From Prorocentrum cordatum (taxonomy: Eukaryota > Sar > Dinophyceae > Prorocentrales > Prorocentraceae): a stretch of 64,000 nucleotides of DNA. The stretch lies in contig CAUYUJ010020152.1 of assembly GCA_963575745.1 (NCBI GenBank), positions 99,000 to 162,999 of the forward strand, given 5' to 3'. The notes under the pieces were generated by a model. The model saw only the letters and a list, made by a program, of their open reading frames with translations, did no database searches and was not told the DNA's origin. Numbering within the stretch: position 1 is the stretch's first letter; each line of letters opens with the position of its first letter. Position numbers and translations under genes: made by a program. Shown here piece by piece: positions 1-10,052 of this stretch.

Positions 1-3
1 ATT

Positions 4-51
<48 letters not shown>

Positions 52-55
52 GTGG

Positions 56-92
<37 letters not shown>
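1..92. repeat. (GAT)n microsatellite
   Basis: A nearly pure GAT/ATG trinucleotide run with one GGT interruption, starting at the window edge, so its full length is unknown. No gene is seen in 93-239. Confidence 0.97.
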
Positions 93-93
<1 letters not shown>

Positions 94-239
94 GGGTGGT
101 GGCCGTTACGTAGCACCCCGCAGTTTCGGATAAGAGTGAGGGGGCGGCGAGGTCGTCGTCAGTCTGCGAGGCTCTGAAGAAGCCCGCCGCAGGCGTCTAA
201 CTTTTACAAATTATCCACGCCGATTTCTTCGTCAAAGCA

Positions 240-590
240 ATGTGGGTGGATCGCGGGGTGGGTTGCGGGTGGGTCGCGGGTGGGCCGCGGGCTGGGTCTC
301 GCGGTGGGTCGCGGCCGGTCGCGGAGGGTCGCGGGGTGGGTCGCGGGTGGTTGGGTCGCAGGTTGGGTCGCGGGGTGGGTCGCGGAGCGGGTCGCGGGAT
401 GGGTCGCGGGTGGGTCGCGGGGTGGGTCGCGAGGTGGGTCGCGGGTGGGTCACGGGCGGGTCACGGGGTGGGTCGCGGGGTGGGTCGCGGGTGGGTCGCG
501 GGGTGGGTCGCGGGGTGGATCGCCGGGTGGGTCGCGGGGTGGGTCGCGGGGTGGGTCGCGGGTGGGTCGCGGGCGGGTCGGGAGGGGGGG
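240..590. repeat. GTGGGTCGCGGG minisatellite
   Basis: About 28 imperfect copies of a roughly 12-bp unit, GTGGGTCGCGGG, with occasional GGCGGGTC and GTCACGGG variants. The unit lacks stops in all three plus frames, so three overlapping Gly/Arg/Val/Trp-rich open frames arise by chance. They are not genes. Confidence 0.95.
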
Positions 591-689
591 GGACGACGAC
601 AACAACAACAAGCAGAATCTTCCCCGCGAATCCTTCAGCCACGCACCCGGGAACAAAGAATGAACGTTCGGCCCCCTCATTCTGATAAT

Positions 690-783
690 GACGATGCCGT
701 TGCTGATGATGATGCTGACGACGGACGGCGACGACGACGGCGAAGATGATGATGCTGATAATGCTGATCATGATGCTGATGCC

Positions 784-835
<52 letters not shown>

Positions 836-940
836 GTGATGGTGATGGTGATGGTGATGGTGATGGTGATGGTGATGGTGATGATGATGATGATGATGAT
901 GATGCGGATGATGATGCGGACGATGACGGTGGTGTTGATT

Positions 941-985
<45 letters not shown>

Positions 986-1130
986 CGGATGATGATGATG
1001 AGGATGATGATGATGATGATGCTGATGATGCTGATGATGCAGATGATGATGCGGACGATGACGGTGGTGTTGATGATGCTGATGTTGCTGATGAGAATGA
1101 TGATGATGATGCTGATGATGATGATTATGC

Positions 1131-1174
<44 letters not shown>

Positions 1175-1360
1175 TTGATGATGCTGATGTTGCTGATGAG
1201 AATGATGATGATGATGCTGATGATGATGATTATGCTGATGATGATGATAATGATGATGCTGCTGATGATGTTGATGATGCTGATGCTGATGCTGATAATG
1301 ATGCTGACGATGCTAATGCTGACGATGATGATGATGATGATGATGCTGCTGATGATGATA
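690..1360. repeat. Compound GAT/GGTGAT/GCTGAT array
   Basis: A 670-bp array built from GAT with blocks of GGTGAT and GCTGAT. It contains an internal duplication: a distinctive GTT-GAT-GAT-GCT-GAT-GTT block starts at 1069 and again at 1174 (105-bp period). The phrase GCGGACGATGACGGTGGTG also recurs, near 913 and 1050. The poly-Asp and poly-Met frames are repeat artefacts. Confidence 0.95.
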
Positions 1361-1375
1361 ATGATGAGGTCGTGC

Positions 1376-2104
1376 TGATTCTGGCGGCGATGGTTTAGGC
1401 TCAGGCCGATACTTCGCCGCCCACGGCCCGTACCCACGCCGTCGAGTTTCTATCGTGGCCTTGCACCACCCGTCGCGTGGGCGCCAGGGGCGTGGTGGAT
1501 CCCCTCCTCTTTCACGGAGGAATCCTACGTTGTCTCTGGGGTCATTCATCCGAGAGCAGGACGGGCCGGGGGGGGCACCACTTTGTTGTCCCCCGCTGGA
1601 GCGCGACGCTCTCATATGGGGGCGGACCCCAGGCCTTGTCCCCGTGGGGAGGCGGTCGTTATCCTGGCAGGAGCACGGCCGCGCTCGAAGGTGCTTAAAG
1701 AACTGATCTGACCCGCCCCTGCTCGCGGGTTGCGGGGGTGTGCTTAGCGTGACAGCAAGCGCTGGAGTGAGGGGGCCGGGCGGGAGTAGGTCTGTTGGGT
1801 CCGGGAGCCTTGAGACGGTGGTCAGTGCAGACGGGGGTCAGGGGCGCGTTGACCCGGGCTAGCGCGCAGGATCCTGCAGGATCTTGCAGGATCCTGCCAG
1901 GCCTGACTGACCCGGATTTGTATTGACCCGGGTCAGTGCGTCTCCATTGGGTTCGGGGTGACGGCCCAGGCGCATTGTGCTCGAGCGGCGAGCGGTGGTA
2001 CAATTCGCAGATATTCAACTATACTGGCGGAGAGCCATGAGGGTGGATCGGGGGAACAAAATTGGTGACTGGTGTGCTGATGATACTGGGCGCTGTAGGA
2101 GGGG
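1376..2104. other. Non-repetitive stretch, no gene seen
   Basis: Mixed GC-rich sequence with short open frames on both strands and no recognisable domain. A small cluster of GGATCCTGCAGGATC-type repeats lies at 1866-1902 and GACCCGGGTCAGTG phrases follow to about 1940. Confidence 0.5.
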
Positions 2105-2265
2105 TGAGTGTGATGATGATGAGGGCGATGATGATGAGGAGGAGTTAGATGAGGCGGAGGAAGAGGAGGAGAAGGAAGAGGAGGGGGAGGAGGAGCAGGA
2201 GGAGGAGGAGGAGGAGGAGGAGGGGGAGGAGGAGGAGGCGGAGGAGGAGGAGGAGGGGCCCTCCC
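2105..2265. repeat. (GAG)n purine-rich microsatellite
   Basis: GAT-rich, then GAG/GGA-rich purine run. Its Glu-rich and Arg-rich frames are low-complexity artefacts. Confidence 0.93.
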
Positions 2266-2339
2266 CCCTGGGAGGAGGTCCATCCCCCACGAGAATCGGG
2301 GGGCGGCCAAGAGTCTGAACAGAACAAGTCTTAGACACT

Positions 2340-3700
2340 CCGAAGACTGACGGCGGCGACGACGATGGCGGCAGAGGCGGCGGCGACGATGCCTCCAACA
2401 AACAAAAAGTCCGACGACGACGACGACCGTCGGCGACGGGGACCAGCGGCGACGACGTCGACGACCAGGACGGCGACGACGCCTCCCAAAAAACCTTCGA
2501 CGACGACGACGACCCCGGCGGCGACACCTCCAGGAAAAATACACCGAAACCTGACTATGACGACGACGATGACGGCGGCGGCGGTGGCGGCGGCGACGAC
2601 GCCTCAAGAAAACAAATCCGACGACGACAACGACGACAACCACGACGACGACGACGACGACAACTACGACCGGCGGCGACGACGAACTGCGGCGACCACG
2701 ACGGCGACAACGCCTCCTCAGGAAATCTGCGACGACGACGACGACTTCTGGCGACGACACCTCCAAACAAAACGCCCCAAAAACTGACAATGACGGCTGG
2801 TGGCGAAGACGACTGGCGGCGACGACGACGACGACCATGACGGCGACGACTCTTCCTAACATAGAATTCTTGACGACGGCGACACATTTGGACAAAAGTA
2901 CTGCGGAAACTGACGACGACGCAGCGGCTGCGGCGGCGTCGACGCCTCCACAAAACAAAAGGTCTGACGACGACGATGACGAGGACCTGCGGCGACACCT
3001 CCGAAAAAAACACCCCGAAAATCGACGACGACGACGACGACAACGACTACGGCGGCTGCAGCGACGACGCCTTCAAAAAGGAAAGGTCTGACGACGACGA
3101 GGACGACGACGAGGACTGGCGGCGACTACAGGCGGCGACGACGACCAGCGGCGACGACAACGACAACCACGCCAACGACGACGCCTCCTAAAATCATCTT
3201 CGACGACGACGACGGCGATGATTACGACGTCGACGACGACGACCAGCGGCGACGACGCCTCCGAAACAAATGCTCCGAATTTTGACGATGATGAACGGCG
3301 GCGGCGGTGATGACGCCTCCAAAACAAAACGTCCGACGCCGACGAAGACCAGCGTCGATGACGACTGGCAGCCACGACGACGAGGACGACCACGACGGCG
3401 ACAACGCCTCCTACGGAAATCTTCGCCGACCACGACGATGCCCCACCACGACACTTTGGACAAAAAAGGCTTCACAAATTGACGACGATGGCCGGCGACG
3501 ACGACGACGACCTTGATAGCGACGCCGCCTCCCAACAGAAAATCTTCGACGACGGTGACGACACCCTGCGACGATTCCTCCGAAACCAATACCCCAAAAA
3601 CCGACGACAACGACGGTGGCGGCGCTTCCACTAAACAAAAGGTTTGACGACGGCGGCGACGACGATGACGATGACGACGTCTGGCGACGACACCTCCGAA
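2340..3700. repeat. CGA-spaced satellite with a GCCTCC-A-rich core
   Basis: About 18 degenerate copies of a short core, roughly GACGACGCCTCCAAAACAAA followed by a GTCCGAC-like segment. The cores are separated by variable (CGA/GAC)n spacers. They recur near 2391, 2484, 2525, 2713, 2942, 3068, 3182, 3257, 3316, 3404, 3528 and 3688. This is more ordered than a simple CGA microsatellite. A further stretch lies at 4790-4990. Confidence 0.85.
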
Positions 3701-3935
3701 ACAAGTGGCACGCGTGCCCTGGCTCTTGCACAAAGGAGCTGCGAAAGACAAGCGTCCCCAAGAGGCACAATGTATTGAGATGGCTCCCAGGGTGCCGAAG
3801 AGAGGCCTCGAAGTTTGTTGAGAAGAGGTCCCCAAGAGGCAAGATGTATGGATTTTCGTTAAGGTGTTGAAGGATGTTGCCATTTCATCTTTTCGCATCC
3901 CGACGCTCCAAAACGACTGCTCCCGGCTGCCCATG
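3700..3935. other. Spacer without a gene
   Basis: Less repetitive sequence between two satellites, with two CCCCAAGAGGCA phrases. No coding signal is recognised. Confidence 0.5.
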
Positions 3936-4785
3936 GGAGCTGTCCTGGGAGGCTCGGGGGGGAGGGGGCCCCGGGGGGGGGGGCGGCGGGCCAGAGGCGG
4001 GGGGCCCAGAGAGACGAACCACCACAAACCACTACCAAAATAAAAGATTCCGCGGCCCAGGGGGGCTGCCCTGGGAAGCCTGGACGGAGGAAGGCTCCCA
4101 AGGGGGGGTGGCCAAGAGGAGCTGGGGCTCAGGCTCAGGGGGGGGGGGTCGAGGGGGACGAAACACCACGAACCACGACGAAAATAATGGGTTTCGCGGC
4201 CCAGGGGGGCTGCCCTGGGAAGCCTGGACAGAGGAAGGCTCCCAAGGGTGGGTGGCTCAGAGGAGCTGGGGCTCAGGCTCAGGGGGGGGGGTCGAGGGGG
4301 ACCAACCACCACGAACCACGACGAAAATATATGGTTCCGCGGCCCAGGGGGGCTGCCCTGGGAAGCCTGGACGGAGGAAGGCTCCCAAGGGTGGGTGGCT
4401 CAGGGGAGCTGGGGCTCAGGCTCAGGGGGGCGGATGAGGGGGACGAACCACCACGAGCCACGACGAAAATAATGGGTTCCGCGGCCCAGGGGGGCTGCCC
4501 TGGGAAGCCTGGACGGAGGGGGGGTCCCAAGGTGGAGTGGCCCAGGGGAGCTGGGGCTCAGGCTCAGGGGAGGGGCCGAGGGGGACGAACCACGACGAAC
4601 CACGAACCACGACGGAAATATGGATGTCCGCGGCCCAGGGGGGCTGTCCTGGGAAGCCTGGACGGAGCAAGCCGCCTCCGAAGGGTGGGTGGCCCAGGGG
4701 AGCTGGGGCTCAGGCTCACATGGGAGGGGCCGAGGGGACGAACGACCACGAACCACGAACCACGACGAAAATAAAGATGTCCGAG
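3936..4785. repeat. 143-bp tandem repeat, 5-6 units
   Basis: Unit boundaries are marked by CGCGGCCCAGGGGGGCTGCC at 4051, 4195, 4338, 4480 and 4629, giving spacings of 144, 143, 142 and 149. A partial unit precedes them. Each unit ends in CCACGAACCACGACGAAAA. Length drift comes mainly from G-run and CGAACCA copy number. The Gly/Pro-rich frames shift from unit to unit and are not genes. Confidence 0.93.
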
Positions 4786-4991
4786 CTCTAGAGCACAGCT
4801 GTGCAAGATTAAAAAACACTCCGACAATTGACAACGACGACGGCGGCGGCAGCTGCGGCGGCGACGACGCCTCGACAAAACAGAAGGTCTTACGACGACG
4901 ATGACCAGCGGCGGCAACCGGCGGTAACGACCACCTGCGGCGAAGACGACGACGACGACGACGGCGACCACCACGGCCACGACGTCTCCAA
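4786..4991. repeat. CGA satellite, second block
   Basis: Same core-plus-CGA organisation as 2340-3700, including GACGACGCCTCGACAAAACA near 4863. It abuts the family A element that follows. Confidence 0.8.
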
Positions 4992-5164
4992 CAGTCGACC
5001 CGCATAGTAAGGACGGGCAACCTTCCCAAGGGTACCCTTGCATCCATGCCTCCTCGGCCCATCCTTGGCCACTTTTGCTCGCCGCGCCCCGCTCGAAGAG
5101 CTTCGAAATGGGCGTCCAAGGCCATTGCATCCTTTTCGCGCGTCTTTACTATATGGGTTGACTG
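4992..5164. mobile_element. Family A inverted-repeat element, copy 1
   Basis: A 173-bp element with terminal inverted repeats. The left end reads CAGTCGACCCGCATAGTAAG. The right end is its near complement (ACTATATGGGTTGACTG). Two further copies lie at 20676-20843 and 63727-63908, sharing the ends and an internal GGCCCATCCTTGGC-like core. There is no coding capacity. The form is that of a miniature inverted-repeat element, non-autonomous by inference. It sits between two blocks of CGA repeats. Confidence 0.75.
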
Positions 5165-5285
5165 TAAGCGAATCTGCGGCGACGACGACGGCCGGCGACG
5201 GCGACGACCGGCGGCGACGACCACTGACGGCGACGACGGTGGTCGACGACGACGACGACCACCACGGCCACGGCGTCTCCTACCC
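5165..5285. repeat. CGA-rich repeat
   Basis: CGA/GAC trinucleotide-rich run that continues the satellite interrupted by the family A element. Confidence 0.85.
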
Positions 5286-5383
5286 TGACCTCCCAGAGGG
5301 CTAACACAAAAGTCCTCCAGACCTGTCAACCTCTCTGGACTGTTTAAGACCTCGACAGGAACTTGGGCGTCAAAGTTCTGGTG

Positions 5384-5600
5384 CTACTTTTGAGCCCGCC
5401 AGGAAGCCCAGGCCCCCGCCGTCGTGATTTGTCCATCGACCCCCAGAGGTCTGGACCCTGGGACGGGCTCTTTATCCTGAATCCTTTTTTGACGGTCCCG
5501 CTGCCCGGCGAGGGCCCCTGGAGGCCGAAAACTGCGACAAACCTGCGTCCCGGTTCTGTTCAATGCGCCGGATCTCTGCGAGGTCACTGCATCTTCGGCG
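5384..5600 (-). repeat. Dispersed repeat R1, inverted copy
   Basis: Read on the minus strand this matches the plus-strand stretch at 6256-6474. Both have a GATCC-GCGCATTGAA-like start, a TTTGTCGCAGTTTTCGGCC stretch, GGGACCGTCAAAAA, then a CCGGTCC-like segment and AAATCACGACG. More copies are at 6688-6810 and 26878-27060. There is no intact ORF. The origin is unknown; it could be an old retroelement 3' end. Confidence 0.7.
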
Positions 5601-5884
5601 ACGACGACGGCTGGCGACGGCGACGGCCGGCGGCGGCGGCGGCGGCCAGCGTGCCGGGCGGCGGGTGCCCGCGAGCGGCCCGAGGAGCCCGGGCGGGGGC
5701 CGGAGACGGCGGAGCTGCGCGGGGAGGCCGCACAGCGGCGCGGGGAGGCCGGGGAGCGGCGCGCGGCCGCCGGCGTCGAGGCCCCCGCAGCGCCTGCAGG
5801 AGGGGAAGTGTCCCTGAGATCCTGGCGTCTGCTCCTCCTCCTCCTCCTCCTCCTCCTCCTCCTCCTCCTCCTCCTCCTCCTCCT
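5601..5884. repeat. CGG-rich run, R1 junction and (CTC)n array
   Basis: CGG/CGA-rich sequence to about 5770. Positions 5778-5830 then carry the R1 junction phrase, which resembles an empty site for family B (compare 6443-6713). A pure (CTC)n run of about 50 bp follows at 5832-5884. Confidence 0.75.
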
Positions 5885-5885
5885 C

Positions 5886-6154
5886 TTCCACCCAGGACGA
5901 TCGAAATGGATACGGAAAGATGGGGTATGATGCCCAACGGCAGTTCGTGTTCATTTGAACAGGACTCGCTGTCCGCGCCGCCGCGGGCGGTGTTCACTGA
6001 AGACAAAAAGCCGCCCGCCCAACAGCAGCCGCTGTCTGTTTTGGACAACATACATTTGTTTTGGGCATTGTGCAAATTTTCTCCGTACCCATTTCGGGCG
6101 TCCGAAGGGAGGTATCCCTCAAGTAATGGAGGGCCACCAAAGGATGTTCCACGA
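5886..6154. other. Spacer, no gene recognised
   Basis: Moderate-GC sequence with open frames on both strands but no recognisable domain or repeat. Confidence 0.4.
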
Positions 6155-6255
6155 ACCTTTTTGTGGTTTGCGCGAACTTGTCTTCGAATGTGTTTGGCTG
6201 AGACCGCCGTGTTTTAATACACATCGGATTTATGTTCTAAGAGCACGGCTTTCGT
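6155..6255. repeat. Dispersed repeat R4, copy 1
   Basis: Matches 29999-30140. Shared pieces are TGGTTTGC(G/A)CGAA, a TTAG/TTAATACACATCGG-like stretch and TGTTCTAAGAGC. It is AT-richer than its surroundings. Confidence 0.6.
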
Positions 6256-6474
6256 TCTACGAAGTATCCCCAGAGGTCCAACGTATTGAAACAATCAAGA
6301 CGGAGATTTTTCGCAGTTATCGGCCTCTTGGAACCTTCACCGGGCCCCAGGACCGTCAAAAACGACTCGGGGTGGAAAACCGGTCCTGGGGAAGAAGTCG
6401 AGACTTCCGGGGACCCCGTATCAAAATCACGACATCGCATCTGAGGCCTCCGCAGTGCCTGCAGAAGGGGAAGT
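6256..6474 (+). repeat. Dispersed repeat R1, direct copy
   Basis: Plus-strand copy of R1. It runs from GAAGTATCCCCAGAGGTCC through GGGCCCCAGGACCGTCAAAA to GCAGAAGGGGAAGT. Its right end is the insertion point of the family B element, and R1 sequence resumes at 6688. Confidence 0.7.
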
Positions 6475-6687
6475 TCCAGGCCTCCGAAATGGAGTCGGAG
6501 TAGATAGGGGTCGGAGGATCGCGCCGCATCGCCGATGCATCGCCGATGCGGCTCGATGTGGAGCCCGATTTGCTTCACGTAGACATCGCCGATGCATCGC
6601 CGATATTGACGATGCTTCGCCAGTGCATCCCCGATGCGGCGCGATCCTCCGACCCCATCTACTCCGACCCCATCCAGGAGGCCTCTA
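6475..6687. mobile_element. Family B inverted-repeat element, copy 1
   Basis: A 213-bp element with about 50-bp terminal inverted repeats, the outer part reading AGGCCTCC and the inner part GGTCGGAGGATCGCGCCGC. The interior is made of GATGCATCGCC-type palindromic words. It is flanked by GAAGT at 6470-6474 and 6688-6692, a likely 5-bp target duplication. The same flanks join directly, without the element, at 5778-5830. There is no ORF of note, so it is probably non-autonomous. Confidence 0.82.
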
Positions 6688-6810
6688 GAAGTATCCCTGA
6701 GATCCTGGCGTCTCCATTTTTTCGAGCTGGGCGTTTTCGCCTTCTATTCGGGCCCCGGGACCCTCACAGATCCATCTGGCTCGAAAAGTGACGCAGGAAG
6801 ATGTGGTCGA
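6688..6810 (+). repeat. Dispersed repeat R1, copy after the family B insertion
   Basis: Begins with the ATCCCTGAGATCCTGGCGTC start of R1 and continues with TTTTCGCCTTCTATTCGGGC and CCCCGGGACCCTCA. Two R1 units therefore stood in tandem before the family B element separated them. Confidence 0.6.
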
Positions 6811-7574
6811 GGCTTCCCGGCGCAATTTTTACGATGCTACATTTTTTCCGTCATGTTGGATCTCAGGGTTAGGCCGTCGCTACGTCGGCCATGCGCAGAG
6901 GAGAAAAAGACACCTAGACCGCTACCCTTCCCTCGTTTTCTCAGTTTTTGTCGGCCTCCTGGGATGCCCTCGTCGCCACCGCTGGGTTCGCCTCGAAATT
7001 CTTGTCAGAAGGCATCCTGGGAGAGGTCCAGGAAGTAGCGGTATCGGTACCGTTTGGTTTCCCCAGGGAGGGGGGAAGGCTTCTTTAGAAGCGCCCCAGC
7101 TTCATAAAGGCGACGCGGTTGGGTGGACGCAGGGGTGGACGAGACGCGCGGTTGTTAGGACAGCCCGAACGAAGTCGCCACTCTGTGGCGGTGTGAAAAG
7201 CGGTCGGAAATTACCCTGCGAGGAATTCTCAGGCGATGTCGCCGCTCTCAAGCGGCATGAAGATGGATCTGACTTTTTTCTGAGGAAGTCCCACGCGAAA
7301 TCGCCACTTTCAGATGCCGCGGCAACTTTTCAGATCGCCCTGGAAGGCGATCTGAATTCTTGTTTGCGGAAGTCTCATGCGGAATCACATTTTCAGACGC
7401 TGATCCCATTTGGCCGTTATAATAATAAAGAGGTGAGAGATGCATTTGAAATTCCCGAATCGGCCCTGAGTCCAACATTGTCCCGGGGCTCCGTGGCCGA
7501 ACGGGAGGCCAGCCGTGTCTTTCTCGATCCCCACGGTCTCCACTTTTTGGTCCAGCGGGTTGTAGAAGGCGCGG
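6811..7574. other. Spacer with an imperfect 98-bp repeat and hairpin
   Basis: No recognisable gene. Positions 7280-7400 carry two diverged copies of a GGAAGTC(C/T)CA(C/T)GCG(A/G)AATC stretch about 98 bp apart. Between them is a 9-bp perfect stem (CAGATCGCC/GGCGATCTG, 7331-7354). A 273-residue open frame covers the area but shows no domain. Confidence 0.5.
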
Positions 7575-7660
7575 GTCTCATCCACAGACGCAAGGCCGGC
7601 GCCTTCTAAGAAGCAGCCCCCTTCTAAGAAGCCTCCCCCCTCCCCTTGCCCCCATCTGCG
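7575..7660. repeat. Dispersed repeat R3, copy 1
   Basis: Contains a GGCCGGCGCCTTCTAAGAAG stretch followed by CAGCCCCCTTCTAAGAAGCC. It closely matches 49515-49595. Confidence 0.75.
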
Positions 7661-8349
7661 CGCAGCAAGATAGGCCACCGACACAGACACAAATCGACGT
7701 CGATTCTCGCCTAAGTAGTAGAACATGTTGTCAAAACCTATGGGGGATTTGGGGGGGGAATCCTGCGACGCGTGTCTGTGTATTCGGGTGTCCCTGGGCC
7801 CCTTCAACCTCCTCCTCCTCTTCCTCCTCCTCCTCCTGGCGGCTGCGCGCACAAAGGGGGGGGGCGCGAGGGGGGTGGGTTTTCGCAGAAGACGGCGCGC
7901 TTCTTCGAAGGCACCTGTCCTTCTCAAAAAGGCCCGGGGGGTTCCGACGAAGGCCCCTCGGAAGCAGGGGGGGGCGTCCGGGAAGGCCCCGTGGGTCCTC
8001 GTTCGAGCCCCCCCCATCTCTTGGGGAGGCCGCTTCCTCTCGCGCGGCCCCCTCGCGCGCGCCGCCCTCATCCTGCCTGACTCAGGGCAGACAGCGATCG
8101 ACTGGGATCGAAGCGTCCCCGGCTGTTCGTGCACGCGGCTGCGACCAGCAGCTCGGCTCTTCCACTCAGGAGGTCTGAGTTTGGTCTGCGGCTCGGTTGT
8201 TTTGCGAACAGGCTCGCCGTTATCTTTCAAAGAGGTATTGTTATTTTTCTCACGGCCATGACAATTGATTGGGAGCTCCTCGATGTTCCAGGCGCTTCTA
8301 CGGCTCAATCACATCACGGCTCAAGTTCTGCGCAGGCGGCAAACCCGTG
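7661..8349. other. GC-rich spacer with a short CTC run
   Basis: Includes CCTCCTCC-rich pyrimidine runs at 7808-7840 and several G/C homopolymers. Open frames on both strands have no recognisable domain. Confidence 0.45.
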
Positions 8350-8735
8350 ACGAGCTAGCGGTTGTTCTTCCATCGACGTACTCACTCTCTGTACATATTC
8401 TTGTTGTCCTACTTTGTCCTTGATTCTCGCGTATTTTCGCTACTTGTCTACAACTGACTCGACCACGTTGGTAACACTTCGATGGAGAGCGCTGGTTTCT
8501 TTGGCCATCCCTCTACTGCTTATTCCTGGTTCTCATTAGTTCTTGTCATCACTTGCGGTCACGTAAGTTGTTGGTTTCATCTTGTGCTCGATATTGATAT
8601 TCAAGTGCCGTTGACATGCAACATACCTTTCAGTGCGTGCGTCTTGATAGTGTCATGTAATACACAGTTTGCTGATACGTTGATTTCAACGTTGTCTGGT
8701 CGTCTTTGGGCAGCACATCCAGTTTTCTACAATGA
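8350..8735. other. T/C-rich, intron-like stretch
   Basis: Pyrimidine-skewed, less GC-rich DNA, rich in TTCTTGT and TCCTGGTTCTC words. It resembles intron or intergenic DNA rather than coding sequence. No reliable splice pair can be assigned. Confidence 0.35.
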
Positions 8736-9165
8736 GTCAGTTTGAAGGATACTCAGAGGCAACGCGTACCGCCAATGCGAGCGAGCCACCAATCCGGAGA
8801 CGCAAGGCGAACCGTGACACATCGCCTATTGCGAAGGCCTTACGGCCGATGCCGCCGACCCTGCAGACAGCGACGGCGAAGACAATGGAGGTAGAGGAGT
8901 CCAATATGCCTTCAGATGGCTCGAAGACGGCGCCAGATGCCTGCAAGGTCGCCCGAAGACAACTCAAGAGGCCTCCTCCAGGGTTCGGGAACGGCTCCAG
9001 AGAGTGCCAAGATAGGCAAAGAGCGCCCTCAAGTGGCCCGAGAGGGTTCCAAGACGGCGTCAAACGAGGTCCAGAAGCGCCCGCAGAGGCTGTCAAGAGT
9101 GCCGCCAGAGGCTGCCAAGAGAGTCCAGAAATGGCGAAAGGTCTCCAAGGAACTTTAAGATAGGC
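8736..9165. repeat. Degenerate GGCC/CCAAGA phrase tract
   Basis: Loose 9-12 bp phrases such as GGCCTCC, CCAAGA and TCCAGAG repeat without fixed spacing. Similar tracts occur at 15700-15945, 19740-20100, 23371-23840, 24480-24990, 28010-28640, 30690-31390, 35205-35700, 56930-57410 and 61800-62880. Both strands stay open (143 and 153 residues) because the words lack stops. No protein is supported. Confidence 0.55.
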
Positions 9166-9535
9166 TGAACGGGCCCGCAGACGGCCCCGGAGGGCCAATG
9201 GAACCCCAGGACGCAGGAGGATGAGATGCGGGGGGCTGCGTATCCGAGGGGGGGAACCCCCCCCGGAATTGCCCCGGGACTCCCCCTTTCCCCGGCGGGG
9301 AAGGGATCAAAGGGCCCGCCGCAGACGGCCCTGGACGGCCAACGGAACCCCAAGCAGGAGGATGAGAGGCGGAGGGCTGCGTGTCCGAGGGGGGCCCCCC
9401 CCCCCGGAGTCGGGGGGGACCACCCCCCGGGAGTTGGGGGGGGACACCCCCGGGAATTGGGGGGGACCCCCCCAGGGAGCTGCCCCAGGACCCCCCCCCT
9501 TCCGGCGGGAAGGGATCAAAGGAAGGGCTCCCCTG
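9166..9535. repeat. Tandem duplication with expanded G and C runs
   Basis: Two copies of a unit beginning CCGCAGACGGCCC and containing GGAACCCCA, CAGGAGGATGAGA and a GGGCTGCGT-TCCGAGG stretch start near 9173 and 9319. The second copy carries many alternating G and C runs of 5-11 bases, which could form quadruplexes or hairpins. Confidence 0.75.
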
Positions 9536-9539
9536 CGGC

Positions 9540-10052
9540 TGAAGGACGACGTTGTTCAATTTTTGTGTGGGCTTGTGTAGGGAGCCTTCGGAAAGCAGAA
9601 AAGGAGGCGACGACGCTGTGGGGAAGACGGAAAAGCCTCTTCCACACGCCGACAGGGAAGGCGGAGTTTGTGAACAAGAACCATGCGCCGAAGGGTTACG
9701 CTGTGAAGGCTACGGCCCGCAGAACACCCTTACCGCCTATACCTCCGCCGCCCAAGCGCGAGGCAATTGTTTTGCGAGAGGCGTTGCCGATGAAAGCTGC
9801 CCCCCCCTCTTTGTTTTCGCGCAGTGCAGTGTCAGTTGCTAGTCACGCGCAGATCCTGCTTCCAGGGGGGCTACGTGCTGAACAAACGGACCCCGTGAGG
9901 GTGCCACCAGGAACCTGGAAGGGCGCGGCGCCGCAAAAAGCCCTCGGGCTTCAATGTACGGCGAGCGTCACTGGCCTTGCCAAGTGGGTACAAGCAAACT
10001 GGCAGGTGTTGCCCTTCCTCCACCTCTCTCACCGACGTTGGTCGACAACTAA
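9540..10052. other. Open-frame spacer, no recognised gene
   Basis: Two overlapping plus-strand frames run through this segment. One carries a modest Cys-containing stretch near 9690. Neither shows a domain I recognise. Confidence 0.35.

Noticed and set aside
232-1437. 401-residue minus-strand frame rich in Ile and Pro
   Set aside because: Entirely the complement of the GAT array and the GTCGCGG minisatellite; no unique sequence.
4187-4774. Collagen-like Gly/Pro-rich ORF
   Set aside because: Frame shifts between 143-bp units whose length is not a multiple of three; a repeat artefact.
8732-9163. 143-residue ORF in a GGCC-phrase tract
   Set aside because: The reverse strand is open over the same span and the sequence is made of repeated GGCCTCC/CCAAGA words.
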